Shown piece after piece: positions 1 through 8,729 of a DNA stretch of 64,000 nucleotides. Position 1 is the first letter of the stretch. Each line of letters begins with the position of its first letter. The stretch comes from Paracoccus caeni. Lineage in GTDB: Bacteria > Pseudomonadota > Alphaproteobacteria > Rhodobacterales > Rhodobacteraceae. The position numbers and the translations under genes are program-made. The notes beneath the pieces were generated by a model. That model was given only the letters and a program-made list of their open reading frames with translations, did not search any database and had not been told where the DNA came from. The DNA lies in the NCBI RefSeq assembly GCF_016629665.1, contig NZ_JAEPRQ010000002.1, positions 496,001 to 560,000 of the forward strand. Reading direction: 5' to 3'.

Positions 1-350
1 GCAGTCGCAACCTGACCGACCGTCAGTTGCAAGTGATCGCCGATGCACAGGGCCTCGTCGGTCTCAACTATGCCTCGGGCTTCCTGCGCAAGGACGGAAA
101 GCGCCTGCCGCTGGAAGGCTTTGATACGATCCTGCGCCACCTTGATCACCTGCTTGGCTTCCTTGGTGAAGACGGTGTCGCGCTTGGCTCTGATTTCGAT
201 GGCGCACTGATGCCGCGTGATCTGCCCGATGTCGCCGCGCTCCCCGCGCTGATTAAGGCCATGCAGGACCACGGTTACGGCGACGCGCTGATCCGCAAGA
301 TCGCCAGCGAAAACTGGATCGGCCTGCTCGCCCGAACCTGGGGCGGCTGA
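1..350 (+). CDS. Membrane dipeptidase (peptidase M19), C-terminal part, truncated by window edge
   Basis: The reading frame is open from the first base (first whole codon at 3) to the stop at 348-350, so only about the last 115 residues are present. M19 (renal dipeptidase-like) enzymes are zinc hydrolases that cleave dipeptides. The fragment has the family pattern after the catalytic histidines: a segment reading SRNLTDRQ, then GLVGLNYASGF, then the ALGSDFDG motif, and a final helix with ENWIGLLARTWGG typical of the family C-terminus. The N-terminal zinc ligands lie outside the window. The next gene converges on it across a bidirectional terminator. Family assignment is from recognised motifs; substrate is unknown. 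Confidence 0.8.
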   Translation, partial: SRNLTDRQLQVIADAQGLVGLNYASGFLRKDGKRLPLEGFDTILRHLDHLLGFLGEDGVALGSDFDGALMPRDLPDVAALPALIKAMQDHGYGDALIRKIASENWIGLLARTWGG

Positions 351-412
351 GTTCTTCTTCACGCAAATATCCCGGGGGGTCCGGGGGCAGCGCCCCCGGC
401 GTCCGAAAGAAC

Positions 413-443
413 AAAAAAGCCCGGCACTTACCGGGCTTTCTTC
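413..443. terminator. Bidirectional intrinsic terminator between convergent genes
   Basis: A perfect 9-bp stem (416-424 with 431-439) with a 6-nt loop has an A-run on its left and T-rich sequence on its right, so it can end transcription from both sides: the M19 gene (+) and the RodZ-like gene (-). A second perfect GC stem, 381-388 with 392-399 and a 3-nt loop, lies just upstream. Confidence 0.75.
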
Positions 444-461
444 ATTCAATCTCGATCCCGT

Positions 462-1760
462 TTACTCGGTCGCCTGCACTTCACCTTCGGGCATCGGCGC
501 CTGCGCCATCGCCACCATCTGCGCCAGTTCAGGGTCGGCATTCAGATCGGCCAGCGCGTAGGTCGTCATCAGATGCGTCTGCGACAGCTCGATATTCTTC
601 ACCACCTGCGGGCCCGGCGCGGCGGGGCCATAGGTCTGGCCGTTCACCGCGAAATAGACCGCGCCAGAGTTGCCGGTGCGCAGCAACGGCGCCTCTTCCA
701 GACTGGGCAGGGTGAAGCGCTCACCCGCATCCATGATCTTTTCAAGCAGGACGGTGCCATCGCTGCTGGTCACCCGCACCCAAGCCGGACGCGCCGCCAG
801 AAGCTCCAGCGCCGGGGCATCGGCGGCGACGGTCATCGCCCCCGGCTGACCCTCGGGCATATGCGGGCCCATTTCGGTGCTGCTGGTCGCATTGGCCTGT
901 GCCAGCGCGTTCTGAATGGCACTGGCGGGATCGACCACCGGATGCAGGGTCTGCTGCCCTTCGGCAACGACCGTCTCGGTGGGCAGGTCGGGCGCGATCA
1001 GGCCCGGATCGATGGCCGCAATCGGCCCGTCACGCGCGGTCAGGACCGGCGCTTCCAGTATCTGCGGACGATAAAGCCGGTCCAGACCCTCAGGTTCGGG
1101 CAGGTTCTGCGCCAGTTCGGCCGGATCGGTCATGTCCAGCGCTGGGCCGGTCATGCCTGCCGTCTCGGTCGGATCCAAGGCCGTCACCACGCCCGGCGTC
1201 TCGTCACCGGGGCTCAGCGTCACCCGCTGCACTTCTTGCAGCACGGTCCAGCCGCCATAGCCCAACCCCGCCACCAGCAGGATCAGCACCATCACCGCGC
1301 CAATCGCCCGAGGCTCGACACTCGACCAGAAGCTTTCTTCCTGCGGAATGAACAAGGCACGCGGATTTGCCAGCGCCTCTGCCGGGTCCGAGGGACGCCG
1401 CGCCGGTTTCGGTCCGGCGGCGGAAGGGGCCATGCCATGCGTCGGCTGAAAGCCCGATTCCAGACAGAAGCGGCGGAAGGTCCAGTCCGGGTCCATGCCA
1501 AGATAACGGGCATAGGACCGGACATAGCCGGCAATGAAGCTGGGCGTATCAAACGCGCTGATATCGCAATTTTCTATGGCGGCGACGTAAGAGGCACGGA
1601 TTCTCAGCTCTCGCTGCACATCCAGAAGCGATTTTCCCAATGTCGCCCGCTCGCCCCGCATGATGTCACCGAGGCGTGTGTCTTCGTCGAGGAAATGATC
1701 AACGATCTCCTCCACCCGCATATTCTCCTCTGCCGGGGTATCATCCCGCAGCCTGCTCAT
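462..1760 (-). CDS. RodZ-like helix-turn-helix membrane protein (DUF4115 C-terminus)
   Basis: A 432-residue protein with the RodZ layout: a cytoplasmic HTH_25-type domain at about residues 30-95 (LGKSLLDVQRELRIRASYV, then FIAGYVRSYARYLGMD), a single membrane helix at about 152-172, a long low-complexity acidic/proline-rich periplasmic linker, and a DUF4115-like beta domain at about 315-395 (ARPAWVRVTSSDGTVLLEK). RodZ couples MreB to the cell envelope in rods. This protein may have that role or a looser one, because many alphaproteobacterial coccoid rods keep RodZ-like proteins. The linker is longer than in E. coli RodZ. It is monocistronic as far as seen, ending at the shared terminator at 413-443. 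Confidence 0.75.
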   Translation of the reverse strand: MSRLRDDTPAEENMRVEEIVDHFLDEDTRLGDIMRGERATLGKSLLDVQRELRIRASYVAAIENCDISAFDTPSFIAGYVRSYARYLGMDPDWTFRRFCLESGFQPTHGMAPSAAGPKPARRPSDPAEALANPRALFIPQEESFWSSVEPRAIGAVMVLILLVAGLGYGGWTVLQEVQRVTLSPGDETPGVVTALDPTETAGMTGPALDMTDPAELAQNLPEPEGLDRLYRPQILEAPVLTARDGPIAAIDPGLIAPDLPTETVVAEGQQTLHPVVDPASAIQNALAQANATSSTEMGPHMPEGQPGAMTVAADAPALELLAARPAWVRVTSSDGTVLLEKIMDAGERFTLPSLEEAPLLRTGNSGAVYFAVNGQTYGPAAPGPQVVKNIELSQTHLMTTYALADLNADPELAQMVAMAQAPMPEGEVQATE

Positions 1761-1873
1761 TTTTGGTCTGCCCTATCGCCCGTCTGTTATTGCCCCGACC
1801 GAATCGGACGGTAACAACGTTTATTTAACGGCAGGTTATCACGCTGACGAGAGCAGTTCACCCGTGGAATTCG

Positions 1874-3103
1874 TTACGCACTCAATTCTGAGCGATTCAG
1901 TGCGCAGTGCGACCACAATGCATCCATAGCGCGGACCAAATGGTCGATCTGCTTCGGATCGTGCACAGGTGACGGGGTAAAGCGCAGCCGCTCGGTGCCG
2001 CGCGGGACGGTCGGGAAATTGATCGGCTGGACGTAGATGCCATAGTCGTTCAGCAGCATGTCGGACAGCATCTTGCAATGGACCGGATGCCCGACATGGA
2101 CCGGGACGATATGGCTGCCATGATCGATGATCGGCATGCCAAGCCCTTGCAGCCGCATTTTCAGGATTCTGGCGTGCAATTGCTGGGCATCGCGCAGCTT
2201 TTGCCCCTCGGCCGATTTCAGGAACCGGATCGAGGCCGCCGCCCCTGCCGCCACCGCAGGCGGCAGCGAGGTGGTGAAGATAAAGCCCGGCGCATAGGAC
2301 CGGATCGCGTCCACCATCTTCGCGCTGGCCGCGATATAGCCGCCGAAGACGCCAAAGGCCTTGCCCAGGGTGCCGTTGAAAATATCGATGCGGTCGGTCA
2401 GCCCGTCACGCTCGGCCACGCCGCCACCGCGGGGGCCATACATGCCGACGGCATGAACCTCATCCAGATAGGTCAATGCGCCGAATTCATCGGCCAGATC
2501 GCAGATCGCCTCGATCGTGCCAAAATCGCCATCCATCGAATAGATCGATTCGAAAGCGATCAGCTTCGGCGCAGCAGGATCGTCGGCCTGCAGCAATTCG
2601 CGCAGATGGGCCACGTCATTGTGGCGGAAAATCCGCTTCTCGCCGCCATTGCGCTTGATCCCCTCGATCATCGAGGCATGGTTCAGCGCGTCGGAATAGA
2701 TGATCAGGCCGGGGAACAGCTTCGGCAGGGTCGAAAGCGTCGCATCATTGGCGATATAGGCGCTGGAAAAGACCAGGGCGGCCTCTTTCCCGTGCAGATC
2801 GGCAAGTTCGGCTTCCAGCCGCTTGTGATAGATCGTCGTCCCCGAGATATTCCGTGTCCCGCCCGAGCCTGCGCCCACGGCGTCCAGCGCCTCGTGCATG
2901 GCGGCCAGAACCACCGGATGCTGACCCATTCCCAGATAGTCGTTGCCGCACCACACGGTCACGTCCTGACGCACGCCATCGGGGCGGGTCCAGACGGCAT
3001 GGGGGAACTGGCCATTCGTCCGCTCGATATCGATGAAGGTGCGGTAGCGACCTTCCTCGTGCAAGCGGCCTATGGCCTGATCCAGAGCGGCGTCATAATT
3101 CAT
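1874..3103 (-). CDS. hemA: 5-aminolevulinate synthase (C4 pathway of heme synthesis)
   Basis: This cytosolic PLP enzyme condenses glycine with succinyl-CoA to 5-aminolevulinate, the first step of tetrapyrrole synthesis in alphaproteobacteria. The 409-residue product has the usual length and near-identity blocks: [59 protein letters not shown] and the PLP-lysine motif [10 protein letters not shown] with Lys248. The start at 3103 is chosen because an AAGGGAA Shine-Dalgarno sequence lies upstream and [11 protein letters not shown] matches the family N-terminus; an upstream in-frame start at 3139 would add 12 residues. It is divergent from the M20 peptidase gene across a 167-bp intergenic region. 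Confidence is very high. Confidence 0.97.
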   Translation of the reverse strand: MNYDAALDQAIGRLHEEGRYRTFIDIERTNGQFPHAVWTRPDGVRQDVTVWCGNDYLGMGQHPVVLAAMHEALDAVGAGSGGTRNISGTTIYHKRLEAELADLHGKEAALVFSSAYIANDATLSTLPKLFPGLIIYSDALNHASMIEGIKRNGGEKRIFRHNDVAHLRELLQADDPAAPKLIAFESIYSMDGDFGTIEAICDLADEFGALTYLDEVHAVGMYGPRGGGVAERDGLTDRIDIFNGTLGKAFGVFGGYIAASAKMVDAIRSYAPGFIFTTSLPPAVAAGAAASIRFLKSAEGQKLRDAQQLHARILKMRLQGLGMPIIDHGSHIVPVHVGHPVHCKMLSDMLLNDYGIYVQPINFPTVPRGTERLRFTPSPVHDPKQIDHLVRAMDALWSHCALNRSELSA

Positions 3104-3270
3104 TGCGGAGCGTTCCCTTGCATAGCTGGCTGGGTGCAATCATTGTCCGATCACGCACGGTGCAACGTTGATAACGCCCAAATCACCAAAATGACAGGGC
3201 GAAATTGTCGCAGTGAGACTAAAGCATCATTGCGAAAACCTATAAAACCACTCGGAAAACGGAGGCTCTC

Positions 3271-4656
3271 ATGTCCGATGATATGAAACTTGAACAGGTT
3301 CTGAAGGCGCTGGATGAGGATCTTCCGAACGCGCTTGACCGGCTGCTGGGCTTCCTGCGCATTCCCTCGATCTCGACTGATCCGGCGCATAAGGGCGATG
3401 TCCGCAAGGCGGCGGAATGGCTGCGCGATGAACTGGCGTCACTGGGCTTTGACGTCGCTGTCCGCGACACGCCGGGTCATCCGATGGTCGTCGCCCATTC
3501 GCAAAAGGGCAGCGCCCGCCCGCTTCTGTTCTACGGTCACTATGACGTGCAGCCCGTCGATCCGCTGTCGCTGTGGGAGTTTGATCCTTTCGACGCCCAG
3601 ATCGCCGACACGCCCAACGGCCCGGTGATCCGCGCGCGCGGATCGTCCGACGACAAGGGCCAGTTGATGACCTTCGTCGAGGCGTTCCGTGCATGGAAGG
3701 CCGTCCATGGCGAATTGCCCAGCGATCTGGTGCTGCTTCTGGAAGGGGAAGAGGAATCCGGCTCGCCCTCTCTGCAGCCCTTCATGCGCGAGAATGCAGA
3801 CGAGCTTCGCGCCTCGCTGGCGATGATCTGCGATACCGAGCTTTATTCGGATGGTCGCCCGGCCATCGTCACGCAGTTGCGCGGGCTGGTCGGCGAAGAG
3901 GTGATCATCCGCGCCGCCGACCGCGATCTGCATTCCGGCATGTATGGCGGCGTCGCGGCCAACCCGATCATGGTGCTGGCCGAGGCATTGGCCGCGCTGA
4001 AGGATGAGAATGGCCGGGTCGTGCTGGAGGGGTTCTATGACGGCGTCGAGGATCTGAGCAATCAGAAGCGCGCCGATTGGGAATCGCTGGGCTTTGACGT
4101 GGCGGATTATCTGGGGCGTATCGGCCTGCAAAACCCAATCGGCGAAAAGGGCCGCACGCCCCTGGAAATGATGTGGAACCAGCCCACGGCGGAAATCAAC
4201 GGCATCACCGGCGGCTATACCGGCGACGGCTTCAAGACCGTCCTGCCCGCCGAGGCCCGCGCCAAGGTCAGCTTCCGGCTGACCGGCAAGCAAGACCCGG
4301 CAAAGGTCCGCGCCGCCTTCCGTGCCCATATCGCCCGTTTCCTGCCCGCCGATTGCAGTGTCGAGTTTCACGAACATGGCGGCAGCCCGGCCAGCGTCAT
4401 GGACACCGCCGATCCGGCCTATACATCGGTCCGGGCGGCGCTCTCTGATGAATGGGGACGCGAGGCGGCCTTTATCGGCTCGGGCGGCTCGATCCCGATT
4501 GCGGGGGATTTCAAGCATATCCTCGGGATGGATTCGGTGCTGGTGGGCTTTGCCCATGACGACGACCGCATCCATTCCCCGAACGAGAAATATGACGTTG
4601 AAAGCTTCGCCAAGGGCTCCCGCTCCTGGGCGCGGATCGTGGCGGCGTTGCGGTAA
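3271..4656 (+). CDS. M20 family zinc dipeptidase/metallohydrolase
   Basis: A 461-residue M20/M25/M40 peptidase of the type annotated as dipeptidase. The co-catalytic zinc centre is visible: YGHYDVQP (His90), GSSDDKGQ (bridging Asp near 127), the catalytic pair in EGEEESGS (near 160), CDTE near 190, and the last histidine in DDRIHSPNEKYD near the C-terminus. The dimerisation (lid) domain lies between about 200 and 370 and begins with RDLHSGMYGG. The start is preceded by a GGAGG site. It is probably cytosolic, acting on short peptides or an N-acyl amino acid; the exact substrate cannot be told. The gene is the sole rightward gene in this stretch. Confidence 0.9.
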   Translation: MSDDMKLEQVLKALDEDLPNALDRLLGFLRIPSISTDPAHKGDVRKAAEWLRDELASLGFDVAVRDTPGHPMVVAHSQKGSARPLLFYGHYDVQPVDPLSLWEFDPFDAQIADTPNGPVIRARGSSDDKGQLMTFVEAFRAWKAVHGELPSDLVLLLEGEEESGSPSLQPFMRENADELRASLAMICDTELYSDGRPAIVTQLRGLVGEEVIIRAADRDLHSGMYGGVAANPIMVLAEALAALKDENGRVVLEGFYDGVEDLSNQKRADWESLGFDVADYLGRIGLQNPIGEKGRTPLEMMWNQPTAEINGITGGYTGDGFKTVLPAEARAKVSFRLTGKQDPAKVRAAFRAHIARFLPADCSVEFHEHGGSPASVMDTADPAYTSVRAALSDEWGREAAFIGSGGSIPIAGDFKHILGMDSVLVGFAHDDDRIHSPNEKYDVESFAKGSRSWARIVAALR

Positions 4657-4677
4657 CGTTACCGGGCGGCGGCGACC

Positions 4678-5586
4678 TCAGACTTTGGTTGCCGCCACCG
4701 ACGGGGTCACGGCCCTGCCCCGCAGCCGCGCCTCGCGGAAGGTGATGTAGCTGATCGCGCCGATCATCAGCCCGCCGCCGATCAGCACCCACCCGTCCAG
4801 CGGCTCGTGAAAGACCAGCACCCCCAGCAGGCTGGCCCAGACCAGTTGCAGGAACACCACCGGCTGCGTCACCGTCATCGGCGCGGCGGCAAAAGCCCGC
4901 GTCATCGTGTAATGGCCAAGCGTCGCAAAGACCGCGACCAGCCCCAGCCAGCCCACCTGCCCCCATGTCGGCGGCACCCAAGCGGCCAGTGCAATCGGCG
5001 CAAGGCCGATCGACACCGTCAGCGACATCATCGCGACGACGACCGAGGCCGGCACCTGATCCGAAATCCGCTTCGCCACCAGATAGGACGCGCCAAACGC
5101 GACCGAGGCCAGTATCTGCGACAGATGCCCCGGATCAAGTTCGCGCAGACCGGGCCGCAGCACGATCAGCGCACCGATCAGGGCGATCACGATGGCCCCG
5201 ATCCGCCGCGCCGCCAGTCGCTCGCCCATGATCAGGGCCGCGCCGATGGTGACGATGATCGGATTGAGAAAGCCGATGGCCGTGACCTCGGCCACGGTGA
5301 TCCGCGACATCGCATAGAACCACGCGATCACCGCAACCACATGCAGCGCGCCCCGCCCGACGAACAGCCCCCAGATCTGCGGCGAGAATCCCCGCCGCAG
5401 CGCCGGAACCAGCGCCGGGATCAGAAAGACCAGTCCGATGAGAAACCGGATGAATGCCGCCTGCGAGGCGGGCAGCGCCCCATCCAGTCCGCGCACGATC
5501 CCGTTCACCGCGACAAAGCAAAGGCCCGTCGCCAGCATCCAGCCAATCCCGATCAGGTCGCGGCGCGTATCACTCTGCATTTGCAT
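4678..5586 (-). CDS. DMT/EamA family transporter
   Basis: An inner membrane protein of about 302 residues with roughly ten hydrophobic segments arranged as two EamA repeats (about 10-140 and 155-290). Hallmarks are RFLIGLVFLIPAL after TM2, EVTAIGFLNPIIVTIGAALIMGERL at the end of repeat 1, and the equivalent AAPMTVTQPVVFLQLVWASLLGVLVFHEPL in repeat 2. The drug/metabolite transporter superfamily generally exports small metabolites; the cargo is unknown. ATG codons at 5586 and 5580 are both possible starts, and neither has a clear Shine-Dalgarno. The gene converges with the M20 peptidase and lies downstream of argO on the same strand with a 39-bp gap. Confidence 0.85.
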   Translation of the reverse strand: MQMQSDTRRDLIGIGWMLATGLCFVAVNGIVRGLDGALPASQAAFIRFLIGLVFLIPALVPALRRGFSPQIWGLFVGRGALHVVAVIAWFYAMSRITVAEVTAIGFLNPIIVTIGAALIMGERLAARRIGAIVIALIGALIVLRPGLRELDPGHLSQILASVAFGASYLVAKRISDQVPASVVVAMMSLTVSIGLAPIALAAWVPPTWGQVGWLGLVAVFATLGHYTMTRAFAAAPMTVTQPVVFLQLVWASLLGVLVFHEPLDGWVLIGGGLMIGAISYITFREARLRGRAVTPSVAATKV

Positions 5587-5625
5587 GATCTGCAATTGAG
5601 CAGATTTCCCGTGCCATGCAAGCGC

Positions 5626-6219
5626 CTATCCGGCGATCAGGGCCAAAGCGATGGCCCACATGACACAACCGACACAGATCTCCAGCACTTGCCAGGCGCG
5701 CGGTCGGGCAAAAACCGGCGTCAGCAGCCGCGCCCCGTAGCCCAGCGAGAAGAAGAACAGAAACGACGCGCAGATCGCCCCTGCCGCAAAAGCCATCTTA
5801 TCCGGCCATTGCGCCGAAATCGCGCCCAGCAGCACCACCGTATCCAGCCAGACATGCGGGTTGAGCCAGGTCAGCGCCGCAATCGTCGCCAAAGTGGCGG
5901 CCAGCCCCGCCTGCCGCCCCTCGGGCCGCAACGCACCTCCGCCCGCCAGCGCCGCGCGGAAGGACCGCGCCCCATACCAGATCAGAAACGCCGCCCCCGC
6001 CCATCGCATCGCATCGGCAAACCACGGCATCGCCGTCGCGATCCCCGACATGCCCGACACGCCAGCCGCGATCAGCACCGAATCCGACAGCGCGCAGAAC
6101 AGCACGACCGCCAGAACATGCCGCCGCATCAGCCCCTGCTTCAGCACGAAGGCATTCTGCGCCCCGATGGCAAGGATCAGCGAAAACCCGGTTCCGAAAC
6201 CGGCAAGCCATGAAATCAT
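5626..6219 (-). CDS. argO: LysE/ArgO family basic amino acid exporter
   Basis: A 197-residue inner membrane protein with five to six hydrophobic segments and the LysE-family signature near the N-terminus, GFSLILAIGAQNAFVLKQGL, where the AQNxFVLKQG stretch is characteristic of ArgO/LysE. A second family block, TWLNPHVWLDTVVLLG, follows TM3. ArgO exports arginine (and canavanine, lysine) and is activated by ArgP. A strong AGGAGG ribosome site precedes the ATG. A LysR regulator of the ArgP type is divergently transcribed 84 bp away, which is the standard genetic arrangement and supports the call. Confidence 0.9.
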   Translation of the reverse strand: MISWLAGFGTGFSLILAIGAQNAFVLKQGLMRRHVLAVVLFCALSDSVLIAAGVSGMSGIATAMPWFADAMRWAGAAFLIWYGARSFRAALAGGGALRPEGRQAGLAATLATIAALTWLNPHVWLDTVVLLGAISAQWPDKMAFAAGAICASFLFFFSLGYGARLLTPVFARPRAWQVLEICVGCVMWAIALALIAG

Positions 6220-6303
6220 CGACGCCTCCTGATTTCGCTTGCTGATGCCATGGGCGCCGATTTAGCTAAAGTGAATTTACCTTATCCCAATGAAGCTGCG
6301 CTA
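6220..6303. promoter_or_regulatory. argO-argP divergent intergenic regulatory region
   Basis: This 84-bp region separates the divergent exporter and LysR regulator genes and is relatively AT-rich (6259-6283). It is where an ArgP (T-N11-A type) site and the two promoters must lie. No single operator can be fixed by eye, so the call rests on gene arrangement and family knowledge. Confidence 0.5.
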
Positions 6304-7164
6304 ATGATCGACTATCCCGCCCTTGCCGCCCTGACCGAAGTGCTGCGCCGCGGCTCGTTCGAGGCGGCGGCTTCTGCGCTGAACGTTACGCCTTCGGCAA
6401 TTTCGCAACGCATCCGCGCGCTTGAAGACCGGATGGGCGCGGTGCTGGTTGATCGCGGCCCGCCCGTCACCGGAACCGAGACCGGCCACCGCCTCGCCGC
6501 GCATCTGGATCAGGTGCGGCTCTTGGAAAGCACCCTGCCCGACCGCAGCGACCGCCCGCCGGTCCTGCGGATCGCGGTCAATGCCGACAGTCTGGCAAGC
6601 TGGGTGATGCCGGTGCTGCCCTCGGCGCCGGGCTTCGTCGATCTGGTCATCGACGATCAGGATCATGCGCTGGATTGGCTGCGCAGCGGTCAGGTCATCG
6701 CCGCGATCACCAGCGACAGCCGCCCGGTCACCGGCTGCGACAGCTTCCCCCTGGGCCGGATGCGCTACCGCGCCACCGCAAGCGTCGATTTCGCCCGCAA
6801 GCATTTCAAGGGCGGCGTGACGGCGGCGAACCTTTCCACCGCACCGTCGCTTTGCTTCAACGCCAAGGACACGCTGCAAAGCCGCTGGGCGCAGATGGCC
6901 ACCGGGCAAAAGATCACCCTGCCGATGCACCGCATCCCGTCGTCGCAGGCTTTTGTCGAGGCAACGCGCCTTGGACTTGGCTGGGCGATGAACCCCGAGA
7001 TCATGATCCGCGAGGAACTGGCCAGTCGCCGCCTGATGGACCTGAAATCCGCGCTGCCGCTGGACGTGCCGCTTTACTGGCAGGTCAGCCGCATCACCGC
7101 GCGAGCCATCGCCCCTCTGACCGAGGCGATCCGCAAGACCGCCCGTGCAACCCTGCTGAGTTGA
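6304..7164 (+). CDS. argP: LysR-family regulator ArgP
   Basis: A 286-residue LysR-type regulator. The N-terminal winged HTH is clear: DYPALAALTEVLRRGSF, then AASALNVTPSAISQRIRALED (about residues 2-60), matching the ArgP/IciA subgroup. The effector-binding domain begins near residue 85 and contains LRIAVNADSLASWVMP. ArgP activates argO when arginine is bound and responds to lysine. The ATG at 6304 is chosen because homologues start with the short MIDYPAL-type leader; the in-frame start at 6250 would extend into the promoter region. Its position divergent from argO is the strongest functional evidence. Confidence 0.88.
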   Translation: MIDYPALAALTEVLRRGSFEAAASALNVTPSAISQRIRALEDRMGAVLVDRGPPVTGTETGHRLAAHLDQVRLLESTLPDRSDRPPVLRIAVNADSLASWVMPVLPSAPGFVDLVIDDQDHALDWLRSGQVIAAITSDSRPVTGCDSFPLGRMRYRATASVDFARKHFKGGVTAANLSTAPSLCFNAKDTLQSRWAQMATGQKITLPMHRIPSSQAFVEATRLGLGWAMNPEIMIREELASRRLMDLKSALPLDVPLYWQVSRITARAIAPLTEAIRKTARATLLS

Positions 7165-7484
7165 CCCCATAGCGCTGCCACGGGGGGAGGTCGCGGCACG
7201 CGACGAGGGGGCAGAGCCCCCTTCCCCCGCCCCCGGCAAGGTCCGTCGGTCGAAGATAAGTGAGCGCGATGAAGAATGGGGAGAGCAGAGGGCAGTGCCC
7301 GACCGCGGGTGGGCGCCTGCGACAATGGTTATACGCGCTTTATCGTGCCACCCCGTCGTCGCTATCTGTTGCGCGCAGCCTCACCAAAATGCCCGCCCGT
7401 CCGGGCGGTCGGGCACTGCCCGGCGTCGCCCAAGGGCGACTTGATTCCGGGCGGGTGCTCTGACTTCAGCGAGGCAAGGGCCGC
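7165..7484. other. 320-bp gene-free region with GC-rich hairpins and a long inverted repeat
   Basis: No convincing gene is seen here. The left third carries GC-rich stems (around 7182-7240) of the gggggcagagccccc type common between Rhodobacteraceae genes. The remainder is dominated by a perfect 17-bp inverted repeat described separately. Short frames in the region have no homology or ribosome sites that would support them. Confidence 0.6.
7290..7421. repeat. Perfect 17-bp inverted repeat spanning 132 bp
   Basis: Positions 7290-7306 and 7405-7421 are exact reverse complements, separated by 98 bp. Inside the left arm, gggtgggcg partly matches the inverted sequence inside the right arm, so a longer imperfect stem is possible. 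There is no open frame across it. It could be a miniature inverted-repeat element, a structured RNA, or a converted pair of terminators; nothing in the sequence decides between these. Confidence 0.6.
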
Positions 7485-8228
7485 CTACAACTGAGCGGCG
7501 ACCTCTTCCGACAGATCGAAATTGCCGGTGACGTTCTGCACGTCGTCATCGTCTTCCAGCGTGTCGATCAGCTTCATCAGCTTCTGCGCCGTCTCGACAT
7601 CGGCAATCTCGGTCGGCGATTGCGGCTTCCAGATCAGCTTCGCCGTCTCGGATTCGCCAAGCGCCGCCTCAAGTGCGGTCGAGACCTCGTTCAGCGCGGT
7701 ATCCGCGCAATAGATCCAGTGGCCTTCCTCGTCGGTCTCGACATCATCCGCGCCCGCTTCGATGGCGGCTTCCATCACCGTGTCGGCATCGCCCGCAGAC
7801 AGCGGATACATGATCTCGCCCACCCGGTCGAACATGAAGCTGACCGAGCCCGTCTGCCCCAGATCGCCGCCCGATTTGGTGAAATAGCTGCGCACGTTCG
7901 AGGCGGTGCGGTTGCGGTTGTCGGTCATCGCCTCGACGACCAACGCGATACCGTTGGGGCCGTAACCCTCGTAGCGGATTTCTTCGTAATTCTCGGCGTC
8001 GCCGCCCTGCGATTTCTTGATCGCGCGGTCGATCACGTCCTTGGGGACGGAATTCGACTTGGCCTCTTTCACGGCCAGCCGCAGACGCGGGTTCTTTTCG
8101 GGATCAGGGTCGCCCATCTTGGCGGCAACGGTGATCTCTTTCGACAGTTTCGAGAACAGCTTCGAACGGGCGGCGTCCTGCCGGCCCTTGCGATGCTGAA
8201 TATTGGCCCATTTGGAATGGCCTGCCAT
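7485..8228 (-). CDS. yebC: YebC/PmpR family protein (translation factor/regulator)
   Basis: A 247-residue protein with the diagnostic N-terminus [20 protein letters not shown] and the block [21 protein letters not shown]. Family blocks [15 protein letters not shown] and [11 protein letters not shown] follow at about residues 85-115. YebC proteins were first described as DNA-binding regulators (PmpR). More recent work on the family points to ribosome binding that relieves stalling at proline-rich stretches. The start at 8228 has an AAGGA site 7 nt upstream and matches the conserved MAGHSKW start. It is a single gene here; full length and intact. Confidence 0.95.
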   Translation of the reverse strand: MAGHSKWANIQHRKGRQDAARSKLFSKLSKEITVAAKMGDPDPEKNPRLRLAVKEAKSNSVPKDVIDRAIKKSQGGDAENYEEIRYEGYGPNGIALVVEAMTDNRNRTASNVRSYFTKSGGDLGQTGSVSFMFDRVGEIMYPLSAGDADTVMEAAIEAGADDVETDEEGHWIYCADTALNEVSTALEAALGESETAKLIWKPQSPTEIADVETAQKLMKLIDTLEDDDDVQNVTGNFDLSEEVAAQL

Positions 8229-8315
8229 GGTCGGTCCTTCGCAATGCAATCATTCTGGATTCGGCTGCTTTTAGTCCAGCCACCCCCGCCGTCGCAAGAC
8301 GAAGACGCAAACGAA

Positions 8316-8344
8316 AGCGCCGCCCACAAGACCGGGGCGGCGCT
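8316..8344 (-). terminator. Intrinsic terminator after the DUF1127 gene
   Basis: A perfect 10-bp GC-rich stem (8316-8325 with 8335-8344) lies 31 bp beyond the DUF1127 stop codon and is followed on the minus strand by a T-containing stretch. It sits between that gene and the yebC promoter region. Confidence 0.65.
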
Positions 8345-8375
8345 GAAACTGCATTGATCCGTGATCCCTGCCCGA

Positions 8376-8603
8376 TCAGGGCAGCATCGCCACGCCCATG
8401 ATCCGGCGAATTTCGGCGTCGCGGTTCAACCCGCGCGCATCAAGTTCGGCATCCGGCACGCGCGACAGGCTTTCAAGCGCCTGCATCCGCGACGAAGTTT
8501 CGAACAGGATCACCACGCCACGCCACAGCGCCTTGAAGGGCGCGGCGAAGGCGGAAAGGGTCAGGGCCGAGATTTTCGTCTCAAGCGTTGCAGTGCTGGC
8601 CAT
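8376..8603 (-). CDS. Small DUF1127 (YjiS-like) protein
   Basis: A 75-residue protein with the DUF1127 pattern: a short hydrophobic/aromatic segment LKALWRGVVILFE-like (here FKALWRGVVILFETSSRM) then the conserved arginine- and aspartate-rich tail LSRVPDAELDARGLNRDAEIRRIM. DUF1127 proteins are small, often stress-induced, and in Rhodobacter and Agrobacterium relatives have been tied to RNA turnover and phosphate or carbon regulation. The ATG at 8603 has an AAGGAG site. Two perfect palindromes lie upstream, and a terminator follows. Exact role here is unknown. Confidence 0.85.
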   Translation of the reverse strand: MASTATLETKISALTLSAFAAPFKALWRGVVILFETSSRMQALESLSRVPDAELDARGLNRDAEIRRIMGVAMLP

Positions 8604-8645
8604 GTGCAAACTCCTTCGTGTGACACAAAGCGGTTTCCTCCCTGC

Positions 8646-8704
8646 CCGATATATCGGAACTTCCCCCCGCATCTTCAATCGCCAATGCCGCAATGCAGCA
8701 TTGC
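8646..8704 (-). promoter_or_regulatory. Paired palindromes upstream of the DUF1127 gene
   Basis: Two perfect palindromes lie between the DUF1127 start and the SLC13 gene end: a 12-mer at 8646-8657 (ccgatatatcgg) and a 15-mer at 8690-8704 with 7-bp arms around a central A. They are positioned as operators for the small gene, but no family of regulator can be assigned. Confidence 0.45.
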
Positions 8705-8729
8705 AGAAATCACAAGGCGGGCTTCCCCT

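Noticed and set aside
573-1814. A 413-codon frame antisense to the RodZ-like gene
   Set aside because: Composition is typical of an antisense shadow, there is no ribosome site, and the opposite strand has clear domains.
3168-3185. TTGAT ... AATCA near the hemA start as an FNR box
   Set aside because: The half-sites are eight bases apart rather than four, and the second is not ATCAA. It does not meet the FNR consensus.
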